A DNA stretch of 64,000 bases from CAZJVD01 sp964549505 (GTDB taxonomy: Bacteria; Bdellovibrionota; UBA1018; CAZJVD01): assembly GCA_964549505.1 (NCBI GenBank), contig CAZJVD010000004.1, positions 124,001 to 188,000 of the forward strand, read 5' to 3'. A model generated the notes under the pieces. The model ran no database searches. It had not been told where the DNA came from and saw only the letters and a program-made list of their open reading frames with translations. Shown here one piece after another: positions 1 to 6,875 of the stretch. Position numbers and translations under genes: made by a program. Each line of letters opens with the position of its first letter. Position 1 is the stretch's first letter.

Positions 1-454
1 CCTCCGGAATCATCGGCAAGTAGATCGTCACGCGATCGCCTTTTCCGACGCCGTGCTTTTTGAGAACATTGGCGAGCCTGTTTACGTGCTCGAGCGTCTC
101 ACGGTAGCTGATCGCACGACTGGGTTCGGTCGGCTGGTCCGGCTCCCAGAGAAACGCGATTTTCTCCGGAGTCGTGGCCACATGTCGATCGAGACAGTTC
201 ACGGTCACATTGAGCTTGCCACCCTCAAACCATCGGATTGAAATGTCGTCTTTGAAACTCGTGTTGGAAACACGCTTCCACTTCGAAAACCACTCGAGCC
301 GAGACGCCCGCTCACCCCAAAAGGCGTCGGGATTTTCTACGGACTGTTTGTAAAGACGCTCGTAGGTCTGCGCCGTGATCGCGGTTCGCGCCAGAATCGA
401 ATCGGGTACCGGCACCGGTACAGGATACTTGCGAGGAATCGTGTTCTCAGTCAT
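1..454 (-). CDS. acs: Acetyl-CoA synthetase, N-terminal part (runs off the window)
   Basis: Reverse-strand translation from the ATG at 454 gives about 151 residues and continues past position 1. It matches the N-terminal part of AMP-forming acetyl-CoA synthetases: an early W(G)ERASRLEWF-type segment, then RWFEGGKLNVTVNCLDRH, then a stretch ending DRVTIYLPMIPE that leads into the adenylation core. The enzyme makes acetyl-CoA from acetate, ATP and CoA in the cytoplasm. The start codon overlaps the stop of dps by 8 bases (ATGACTGA), so the two genes are probably co-transcribed and translationally coupled. The catalytic core lies outside the window, so assignment rests on the N-terminal domain. 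Confidence 0.85.
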   Translation of the reverse strand, partial: MTENTIPRKYPVPVPVPDSILARTAITAQTYERLYKQSVENPDAFWGERASRLEWFSKWKRVSNTSFKDDISIRWFEGGKLNVTVNCLDRHVATTPEKIAFLWEPDQPTEPSRAISYRETLEHVNRLANVLKKHGVGKGDRVTIYLPMIPE

Positions 455-923
455 CGAGCAAACTGCGGAGCATCCAGGCGGTCTTTTCATGCAGCTGAAT
501 GCGTTGTGTGAGCAGATCGGCGGACGCTTCGTCGGAAGCCTTTTCAACCGACGAGAACGCGGCTCGCGCTGTACGAACCACGGTCTCCTGCCCTTGAACG
601 AGTTCGCGGATCATATCGCGTGCAGCAGGAACACCCTTGGGTTCCGGGATCGACGTGAGCTTTTGAAACTCACTGTAAGTCGCCGGAGCAGGGAAGCCCA
701 ATGCGCGGATGCGCTCTGCCACCAAATCGACTGCCGTCGCAAGTTCGGTGTACTGAGTTTCAAACATCAAATGCAACGTCTGAAACATCGGACCTGTGAC
801 GTTCCAGTGAAAGTTGTGCGTCTTGAGGTAGAGCGTGTACGAATCGGCAAGAACACGCGAGAGATGATCGGCGATGATCTTTCGGTCGGACTCCGGAATT
901 CCAATATCAATCTGAGGTTTCAT
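447..923 (-). CDS. dps: Dps-family ferritin-like DNA-binding protein
   Basis: 158 residues, the usual Dps length. The ferroxidase-site pattern is visible: His39 in the FHWNVTG segment, His51 in TLHLMF, and Asp66/Glu70 in VDLVAERI. Dps forms dodecamers that oxidise Fe(II) with hydrogen peroxide, store iron and protect DNA. It sits downstream of ahpC/ahpD and just upstream of acs, which it overlaps by 8 bases. The placement with peroxide-defence genes beside a divergent oxyR suggests peroxide-responsive expression; the regulation is inference. Confidence 0.93.
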   Translation of the reverse strand: MKPQIDIGIPESDRKIIADHLSRVLADSYTLYLKTHNFHWNVTGPMFQTLHLMFETQYTELATAVDLVAERIRALGFPAPATYSEFQKLTSIPEPKGVPAARDMIRELVQGQETVVRTARAAFSSVEKASDEASADLLTQRIQLHEKTAWMLRSLLDD

Positions 924-949
924 GGTGGCTCCTTTTTTGGTGCGGCTAC

Positions 950-1477
950 TTAGCCTATAGCAAGTGCTTGTGCAGCTGCGTTTATCACGGAAGCGATGCG
1001 AACAGAAGACTGAGCTCCCTCATTCGAGAGTCCTGCCTTTCTCACTTCGGCGATATGAGAGTTAACACACATCCCGCAGCCCGCGATCGCTGATACCGCA
1101 AGACAAAAGAGCTCAAAATCGACTTTTGGAATACCGGGCTTACCAATCACGTTCATTCTGAGCCGCGCCGGCATCTTGGAGAACTCCTTGTCATCGCTTA
1201 GGTGCAGGAAGCGATAGTAAACATTGTTCATTGCCATAATCGTCGCAGCGCCTTTGGCCGCCTCCACATACTCCGGGGAGAGTATCTCGACAGCATCCCC
1301 TTCGACGGCGTCGATCAAAGCTTTTGATCGTGTGGCATACGCACATGAAAGCGCCGTACCCCAGATCTGGATTCGGTTCAGTCCTGGAGCACCTTCCTCG
1401 GACAACACTGCCTCGAAATTGAGCCGAGTGTCGCGAGCGTAGTCTTTTAATCCGTTTTTAAGCTCGAGCGTTTTCAT
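950..1477 (-). CDS. ahpD: Alkylhydroperoxidase AhpD
   Basis: 175 residues, close to the length of mycobacterial AhpD (about 177). The active-site signature is intact: Glu122, Cys134-x-x-Cys137 in AGCGMCVNSH, and His141. AhpD is a CxxC disulfide reductase that regenerates oxidised AhpC, acting as adaptor in place of AhpF. It lies 21 bases downstream of ahpC in the same orientation, the standard ahpCD arrangement, with dps following. Confidence 0.95.
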   Translation of the reverse strand: MKTLELKNGLKDYARDTRLNFEAVLSEEGAPGLNRIQIWGTALSCAYATRSKALIDAVEGDAVEILSPEYVEAAKGAATIMAMNNVYYRFLHLSDDKEFSKMPARLRMNVIGKPGIPKVDFELFCLAVSAIAGCGMCVNSHIAEVRKAGLSNEGAQSSVRIASVINAAAQALAIG

Positions 1478-1498
1478 GTGCGTTCTCCCTATTAACTA

Positions 1499-2038
1499 CT
1501 AGCCGACCTTGATCGTGGGTTGGCCCTTTTCCCAGTTACAGGGACAGAGCTCGTCCGACTGAAGGCCGTCTAAGATTCTCAGAACCTCTTTGGGGTTACG
1601 TCCCACACTCAGGTCTGTGACGTACACAAACCGAATGATGCCATCCGGATCGACAATGAACGTGGCTCGTTGAGAAACACCTTCCTGTTCGTCGATGATT
1701 CCTAACGCCATCGAGAGTTCTCGTTTGACGTCAGCAAGCATTGGAAAGGGAAGGTTGTTCAGGTCCTTGTGATTTTGGCGCCAAGCCAAGTGGACAAACT
1801 CGGAATCCACGCTTGCGGTTAAAACCTGTGCGTCTCGGTCTTTGAACTGGCCGTTCAGATCTCCGAAGCCCTTGATCTCTGTCGGACAGACGAATGTAAA
1901 GTCTTTGGGATAAAAGAAAACGACTAACCACTTACCTTTGTAGGTCGTGTTGTCGATCTCTTTGAACGCCGTTTTCTGATCGTTCGATACCGTGGCCTTT
2001 AACTTAAACTGAGGAAACTTCTTACCTACACTGAGCAT
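1499..2038 (-). CDS. ahpC: Alkyl hydroperoxide reductase AhpC (2-Cys peroxiredoxin)
   Basis: 179-residue peroxiredoxin. Peroxidatic Cys51 lies in DFTFVCPTEI. The C terminus carries two cysteines, Cys165 and Cys167, in ELCPCNWEKG, the three-cysteine layout known from the mycobacterial AhpC that is recycled by AhpD. This agrees with ahpD immediately downstream. It reduces hydrogen peroxide, organic peroxides and peroxynitrite in the cytoplasm. A strong ribosome-binding site (AAGGAG) precedes the ATG. It is divergent from oxyR across a 90-base intergenic region. Confidence 0.97.
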   Translation of the reverse strand: MLSVGKKFPQFKLKATVSNDQKTAFKEIDNTTYKGKWLVVFFYPKDFTFVCPTEIKGFGDLNGQFKDRDAQVLTASVDSEFVHLAWRQNHKDLNNLPFPMLADVKRELSMALGIIDEQEGVSQRATFIVDPDGIIRFVYVTDLSVGRNPKEVLRILDGLQSDELCPCNWEKGQPTIKVG

Positions 2039-2115
2039 GGTCTTTTTCTCCTTTGTGCTGAAGACAGTATCGCCGGATTAGAGTCATATGTGAAATATAT
2101 CGTTTTTATGATATG

Positions 2116-2130
2116 ATAGTTTAAAGCTAT
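2116..2130. promoter_or_regulatory. OxyR-type half-site overlapping the oxyR start codon
   Basis: ATAG at 2116-2119 and CTAT at 2127-2130 flank seven bases that also fit the inner positions of the classical OxyR half-site (ATAGnTnnnAnCTAT). The site overlaps the ATG of oxyR (2129). A second half-site at the expected distance upstream is not clear, though the region 2095-2114 is AT-rich with degraded similarity. The position fits autorepression of oxyR. No footprint data; inferred from the consensus. Confidence 0.5.
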
Positions 2131-3082
2131 GGCAACAGTCACGCAGCTCGAGTACATTGTCGCGGTCGATCGGTTTCGGCACTTCGCCCGGGCCGCGGAA
2201 CACTGCCATGTCTCTCAGCCAAGCCTGAGTATGCAGATCCAGAAGGTCGAAGACGAGATTGGCGGACCGATTTTTGATCGAACCAAAAAGCCGATTTTAC
2301 CGACCGATCAGGGTGCGCGTTTCATCGAACAAGCCAAGGTCGTTCTTAGGGAGCATCGCCGTCTGATCGAAGCCGCAAAGACGGGTCTTGCCGAAGTCAG
2401 TGGGCATTTTCGATTGGGAGTGATTCCGACGCTCGCTCCGTATCTTCTGCCGCTCTTTTTAGACGACTTTGCAAAGCGGTATCCCAAAGTCAGTGTTCAC
2501 ATCGAAGAACTCAATACCGAGACGATCGTTGGTGAGCTTTCCAACGACCGGCTGGACGGCGGTTTGCTTGCGACGCCCTTGTCGGAGACTCGCCTGAAAG
2601 AGGAAGCTCTCTTCTATGAACCCTTTTTCGTCTATCTGCCACCGGATCATCCGCTCACGAAGAAAAAGTACATCGCAGAAGACGATCTTGATGGCTCGGA
2701 GATGTGGCTCCTTGAAGACGGACACTGTTTGCGCAATCAAGTCGTTCGCGTTTGCTCGCTGAGTAAAGGCAAAGACGTTTACAAGAACATTCACTTCGAG
2801 GGCGGGAACCTCGAAACGCTTCGGTATCTCATCCAACAGGGTAGAGGCTACACCGTCGTGCCGTATCTCTTTGCAACTCATCTCGGTGGGACCGAACGCG
2901 CGCGTTGCATTCGGCCGTTTCACGATCCGGTCCCGACTCGAGAGATCAGTCTTGTGTACCATCGCGATCAGTGGAAGGCGCCGATTCTTCGAGCGATCGC
3001 CGAGTGTGTGAGAAAGCATGTGCCGCCCGAGCTTTTAGAGCGCGGAGATCGGAAGTCGCAAGCCGTAGTCAAGGTCAGCTGA
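2129..3082 (+). CDS. oxyR: Hydrogen-peroxide sensing LysR regulator OxyR
   Basis: 317 residues with an N-terminal LysR winged helix (about 5-63; AAEHCHVSQPSLSMQI) and a periplasmic-binding-fold sensor. The redox cysteines are present: Cys200 and Cys209 in EDGHCLRNQVVRVC, same spacing and context as Cys199/Cys208 of E. coli OxyR. Peroxide oxidises them to a disulfide and switches the tetramer to an activator. It is divergent from ahpC-ahpD-dps-acs, the likely regulon. No good Shine-Dalgarno is seen before the ATG; the OxyR-like half-site occupies that space. Confidence 0.95.
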   Translation: MATVTQLEYIVAVDRFRHFARAAEHCHVSQPSLSMQIQKVEDEIGGPIFDRTKKPILPTDQGARFIEQAKVVLREHRRLIEAAKTGLAEVSGHFRLGVIPTLAPYLLPLFLDDFAKRYPKVSVHIEELNTETIVGELSNDRLDGGLLATPLSETRLKEEALFYEPFFVYLPPDHPLTKKKYIAEDDLDGSEMWLLEDGHCLRNQVVRVCSLSKGKDVYKNIHFEGGNLETLRYLIQQGRGYTVVPYLFATHLGGTERARCIRPFHDPVPTREISLVYHRDQWKAPILRAIAECVRKHVPPELLERGDRKSQAVVKVS

Positions 3083-3142
3083 CGGCGGGTTTAATGTCAT
3101 CCCCATGTTTACTCAGCACGCTTCGCATGCGACGCTAGGCCC

Positions 3143-4042
3143 ATGTCTCAGTTCGGTCATCTTCTCGGGCCACTATCGGCCATCGCTTCGGCGTTCACAT
3201 GGGCGCTTGCGATTCAGTATTACGCGAAAGCTGCTGATCGTTACTCGCCATTTGCCGTCAATTTTTTTCGAGCCCTGTTTGCTCTCGTTTTCTACTTTGT
3301 CGGGATTTTCTTTGTAACGGACGCATGGGACGGTCTCAACGCACACAACATCACGTGGTTGGGTCTGGCCATGGTCGGCAGTTATGGATTTGGTGACTCC
3401 GTTTTCTTTTGGGCGACTCGGTCTCTGGGTGTGACGTTGCCGTTAGCAGTCGCTTCGATCTATCCGATTTGGGCCGCACTGGGAGGTTGGATTTTTCAGG
3501 GGCAGATACTCACGACGCCGCAGCAGCTGGGGCTCTTGGTGACGGTGGTGTCTACGGTTCTTGTCATCTTAGCGGGACGTTCTGAAGTAGGCGAGGGACA
3601 ACGAAAAAAGTTTGCACTCGGTATTCTGCTGTCCATCATGGTTTCGGTGTTTTGGTCGCTCAACAGTTATGGTGTCAGCGTGGGTGGCCAAGGTGTTCAT
3701 CTGTTTACGGCAAATCTTGTGAGGATGATCGCAGCCGTTGTGCTGACGAGTGCGCTCCACGGTATTATTCGTGTGCAGAAACCGTTTCTGATGCCGATGC
3801 GCGATCTAAAGCCCTTAGTTTGGGTTTTTGTGATGGAGTCCATCGGAGGATCGCTACTTTACTTGTACGGTCTCACGCACAGTCCGATTGCTGTTGGATC
3901 CGCGCTTTCGTCGCTCTCACCGGTTATGGCTGTTCCTTTGGCGTGGGCCTTTCGGCGTGAACGTGTGAGTCCCTTAAAGGCGATGGGGATCGTCGGCGTC
4001 GTTATAGGGGTGGTGCTTTTGGTGGCCGGAAAAGATCTATAA
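3143..4042 (+). CDS. EamA/DMT-family inner-membrane transporter
   Basis: 299 residues, almost entirely hydrophobic, with about ten predicted membrane helices arranged as two EamA repeats (about 7-140 and 153-295). The start MSQFGHLLGPLSAIASAFTW leads directly into the first helix. Members of the drug/metabolite transporter superfamily export amino acids, nucleosides or other metabolites; the substrate cannot be read from the sequence. It stands between oxyR and a methylase gene and shows no clear functional link to either. Confidence 0.85.
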   Translation: MSQFGHLLGPLSAIASAFTWALAIQYYAKAADRYSPFAVNFFRALFALVFYFVGIFFVTDAWDGLNAHNITWLGLAMVGSYGFGDSVFFWATRSLGVTLPLAVASIYPIWAALGGWIFQGQILTTPQQLGLLVTVVSTVLVILAGRSEVGEGQRKKFALGILLSIMVSVFWSLNSYGVSVGGQGVHLFTANLVRMIAAVVLTSALHGIIRVQKPFLMPMRDLKPLVWVFVMESIGGSLLYLYGLTHSPIAVGSALSSLSPVMAVPLAWAFRRERVSPLKAMGIVGVVIGVVLLVAGKDL

Positions 4043-4087
4043 TCCCTTTCTATCCGATAATGACATATTGTGTTATGCCCTTCTGCG

Positions 4088-4822
4088 ATGCCTGGTGAAA
4101 TCACCCTTATTCCAACCCCTCTGGCTGACGATCTTCCCCTCGATCCTACGGCCCAGCGCTGTCTTGCGGGACTTGCATCGGCCGAAAAAAAGCCGCTTCT
4201 CTTAGTTGAGAACGCCAAAACGGCGCGTGCCCGTTTTGCACAGTGGGGACTCGGACGCGACTTGTTTGAACAGATGACGGAGTTCCATGAGCAGAACGAA
4301 GCGGGATTGCTCGATGAGGTCCTCTCGGCGGTGAAGTCGGGCCAGTCCGCTTTTCTTCTTAGTGACGGCGGTCTTCCTGGATTTTGTGATCCTGGTACGC
4401 GCCTCGTGAGTCGCGCTCATGAGAATCGCTTGCGCGTTCGGTGCCTGCCTGTTGCTAATGCTGTCGCTGCTGCGATGGCGCTTTCGGGTTTTGTTTCGGT
4501 GGGTGGAGGCTATATTTTTCAGGGCTTTCCTCCGGCGGCAAACGAAGAACGGGCAGCTTTTTTGCGCCGTCTTTCGAACTCGACGATTTTTCTCCCGCAG
4601 TTTTTGATGGACACGCCCTATCGCTTGGGTGCCGTTCTTGAAGACGTCACACAGTTCTTTGACGAACGCTGGCGGGTACTTGTGGCCGCAGATCTTTTCA
4701 CGCCACGGGAATGGGTGATTCGTGATCGTGCGAGTGTGGTGGCTTCCGAGTGGAAGGCGCGCGTCGCAAAGGATCCAACAGAAAAGAAGAAAGAGTTTGT
4801 TCTTGGACTCTGTCGTTTTTAG
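4088..4822 (+). CDS. RsmI-like tetrapyrrole-methylase family SAM methyltransferase
   Basis: About 244 residues from the ATG at 4088 (a GTG at 4070 would add six residues). The start GEITLIPTPLADDLPLD corresponds to the first strand of the RsmI/tetrapyrrole methylase fold, and LLSDGGLPGFCDPGTRLV (about residues 95-112) is the SAM-binding strand-turn typical of 16S rRNA 2'-O-methyltransferase RsmI (SDAGxPxxSDPG). The substitution of several canonical positions suggests a diverged member of COG0313 rather than the orthodox RsmI. The pseudouridine synthase gene overlaps its 3' end, so both may belong to an RNA-modification unit. Confidence 0.75.
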   Translation: MPGEITLIPTPLADDLPLDPTAQRCLAGLASAEKKPLLLVENAKTARARFAQWGLGRDLFEQMTEFHEQNEAGLLDEVLSAVKSGQSAFLLSDGGLPGFCDPGTRLVSRAHENRLRVRCLPVANAVAAAMALSGFVSVGGGYIFQGFPPAANEERAAFLRRLSNSTIFLPQFLMDTPYRLGAVLEDVTQFFDERWRVLVAADLFTPREWVIRDRASVVASEWKARVAKDPTEKKKEFVLGLCRF

Positions 4823-5522
4823 TAACGAAGATTTTATTGTTTTCGATAAGCCAGCGGGTTGGCTTTCGGTTCCTTCGATTCGAGGGGTGAACGACCCACG
4901 ACCTGTCCTGGGACTTTTCCTCGAAAAGAGTTTGGGTTGTCGTGTTTATCCCGTCCATCGGGTGGATGTTTTGGTTTCAGGTCTCGTTCTTTTTGCACGG
5001 AATTCTGATGCCCAGGCTGCGGCTCATCAGTGGTGGGAGAGCGGTCAGGTCAAGAAGACCTATTGGGCGCGGACGACTTGGCCGATTGATTATGAACCAG
5101 CCGAAACGGTTTTTGAGGACCGCCTTGTCATGGGAAAGCGGCGATCGTTTCGCGCCATCTACGGAAAACAATCTGTCACGCATGCAAAGATCCATGCGCG
5201 CGATGAGAGTGCGCGAACTGTGGACTGGACGTTAGAACCGGCTTCGGGTCGACGGCATCAGCTTCGCGTGCAGCTGGCGCTTCGTGGTTATCCGATCGTA
5301 GGCGACGAACTGTATGGCTCGAAACTCGCTTGGGAGGAGTCGAACGGAATTGCTTTACGTGCGACGACACTCGATTTTTCAAAAATACCGGTGACGGAAC
5401 GCCGTGGGTTGCCGGAACGCATCAGCGTTCCTCAGAACGAGAAATCCATATTGACGGCTGGTTTTCCGTCGCGACCACCTTCTGAGAAAAACTCACCGGT
5501 GTCGACCGGCGCGGTTCCTTGA
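4803..5522 (+). CDS. RluA-family pseudouridine synthase
   Basis: The conserved part starts LDSVVFSNEDFIVFDKPAGW. A TTG at 4803, preceded by a purine-rich GAAGAAAGAG, is the most likely start; an upstream GTG at 4722 would lie deep inside the previous gene. The catalytic motif HRVDVLVSGLVLFAR contains Asp55 (HRxD as in RluA/RluC/RluD), and the RxHQLRVQLA motif follows. It isomerises uridine in rRNA or tRNA; the site cannot be predicted. There is no S4 domain. The 3' end overlaps the convergent gene at 5432-5719 by 91 bases. Confidence 0.88.
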   Translation: MDSVVFSNEDFIVFDKPAGWLSVPSIRGVNDPRPVLGLFLEKSLGCRVYPVHRVDVLVSGLVLFARNSDAQAAAHQWWESGQVKKTYWARTTWPIDYEPAETVFEDRLVMGKRRSFRAIYGKQSVTHAKIHARDESARTVDWTLEPASGRRHQLRVQLALRGYPIVGDELYGSKLAWEESNGIALRATTLDFSKIPVTERRGLPERISVPQNEKSILTAGFPSRPPSEKNSPVSTGAVP

Positions 5523-5719
5523 GCGCCTTTTTTAATGGAATCCGCTTGGAGCGTGGCTCGCGGAACGACGATCTCGTAGCCCGAAGGCTGCTTGAGGGTC
5601 ACAAAATCGCCGTCAAAATCCCAAATCGTGCCGTGCACTTCGACGGTTTCGCCCATCGAACCGAACGCGCTCGCGTGGAGTAAAAAAAAGGAAAGTGTCA
5701 CGAAGGTCGAACGTTTCAT
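5432..5719 (-). CDS. Small secreted protein of unknown function
   Basis: From the ATG at 5719 it encodes 95 residues. A Sec signal peptide is clear (MKRSTFVTLSFFLLHASAFG), then a short beta-rich domain: TVEVHGTIWDFDGDFVTLKQ followed by YEIVVPRATL, reminiscent of an OB-like or YxeA/DUF-type fold but not assignable. An upstream in-frame ATG at 5782 would bury the signal peptide and is unlikely. It is 16 bases downstream of the ArsC-fusion gene, probably one transcript. Its last 91 bases overlap the end of the opposing pseudouridine synthase gene. Confidence 0.7.
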   Translation of the reverse strand: MKRSTFVTLSFFLLHASAFGSMGETVEVHGTIWDFDGDFVTLKQPSGYEIVVPRATLQADSIKKGAQGTAPVDTGEFFSEGGRDGKPAVNMDFSF

Positions 5720-5735
5720 GGTCTGTTCCCTTACG

Positions 5736-6827
5736 TTAGTTTCCTTTCCGAACTTTGGTCCCGGCAGGATGCTTGTGGTCATCGGGGGTTTTTTCGTGTC
5801 GCTTTTTTAAATCGGGCTGTGAATCTGCCTGCGAATCGGGTCGTGGAGTGAGCTGGGGCGGTCGACCTTCGTTGCTCATGAAGCGGACGCTTCGATCGCG
5901 CGCGAGGGATTCAGCGCTTGGACAAGAAGTACCGTCCTTGGAGGGACGTCCGACAACGGGCGATACGCCCGACTTTGCTCCGCGGTTTGTAAAGATCGTG
6001 AACCGTGCGTCGCCAACACAAGTCGCTCCTGACTTTGGGCTGATGATCGATGGAGGGTCGAGATAGTCGACGTTGATGGATCCTTCTTTGTTGGTCTTCC
6101 CAGCTTTGCCGGCGTCGTCAGGCTGATTTCGGACACCTGCATGACTGCTGTCGGACTGGAGCGGAAGCGCTTTGCCGAGACATTCTTCGACTCCGGGACA
6201 GGTGCGCTCATCGACCGGACGGCAGTAGACTGCCTCCTGAGATTTTCCGCACTTGAGATTCAAAACGCAGATTCGGTTCTTTGTTTCCTGATCGACAATC
6301 ATGTCGACCGGAACGCGGGTTGACGAATCCAGAACGCATTCCTTAGCGTGCGCAGGTACGATTACGGAAAGCGACGCGAGCATCACAGTCCAAAACAGGG
6401 TGGTGAGTTTTATTGCGGGTGATCGACGCATGTGTTCCGAGAACTCCTTCTCGATCAATGCTTTGATCTGATCGCGTGCAGCTCGAAAGCGCGCCAGACG
6501 TTCGGCTTCGCTGCGACCATGTGTGGGATCGGCGATTGGATGATGAAGAAGATGAGGTGTTTTTATCGTGGTTGGACAGACCTGTTCATCGCAGAGTGTG
6601 ACGACGTGATCAAAGCTTTCCCGATCGAAGCCGTCGACCGACTTGGAGGTTTGTCCACGTCCGTCGATGCCTATCTCTTCGAGCACGCGAAGTGCTAGAG
6701 GGTTGACATGCGAAGCAACGGCGCCGGCACTTTCAATCTCGACGGAGTCGTCGAGTAGGGCACGCGCTAGTCCTTCGGCCATTTGGCTTCGCGACGAATT
6801 TGCATAACAGAGGAAAAGAACCCGCAT
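5736..6827 (-). CDS. ArsC-like low-molecular-weight phosphatase joined in frame to a secreted Cys-containing protein
   Basis: 363 codons without a stop. Residues 1-130 are a low-molecular-weight phosphatase/arsenate reductase of the thioredoxin-coupled ArsC type: P-loop Cys7-x5-Arg13 (CYANSSR), Cys79 and Cys84 (TLCDEQVCP), and Asp100-Pro101. From Met133 the sequence becomes a typical Sec-exported protein (MRRSPAIKLTTLFWTVMLAS, cleavage near AHA/KEC), followed by about 60 residues with six cysteines and a polar low-complexity C terminus. A purine-rich AAGGAG lies 12 bases upstream of codon 133 (ATG at 6431). The secreted part may therefore have its own start with the phosphatase stop lost, or the whole may be one fusion. 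A signal peptide in the middle of a cytoplasmic enzyme would be unusual. Confidence 0.75.
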   Translation of the reverse strand: MRVLFLCYANSSRSQMAEGLARALLDDSVEIESAGAVASHVNPLALRVLEEIGIDGRGQTSKSVDGFDRESFDHVVTLCDEQVCPTTIKTPHLLHHPIADPTHGRSEAERLARFRAARDQIKALIEKEFSEHMRRSPAIKLTTLFWTVMLASLSVIVPAHAKECVLDSSTRVPVDMIVDQETKNRICVLNLKCGKSQEAVYCRPVDERTCPGVEECLGKALPLQSDSSHAGVRNQPDDAGKAGKTNKEGSINVDYLDPPSIISPKSGATCVGDARFTIFTNRGAKSGVSPVVGRPSKDGTSCPSAESLARDRSVRFMSNEGRPPQLTPRPDSQADSQPDLKKRHEKTPDDHKHPAGTKVRKGN

Positions 6828-6875
6828 AGATAAGGTTCTAGTTTAATGCAGACTTTTCGAAAAGGCACGCCCCCG

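Noticed and set aside
375..953. Long open frame on the plus strand across dps and acs
   Set aside because: It is antisense to dps and acs, has skewed Arg/Cys composition and no ribosome-binding site or family match.
2459..3019. Antisense frame within oxyR
   Set aside because: Composition and position mark it as a shadow of the oxyR frame.
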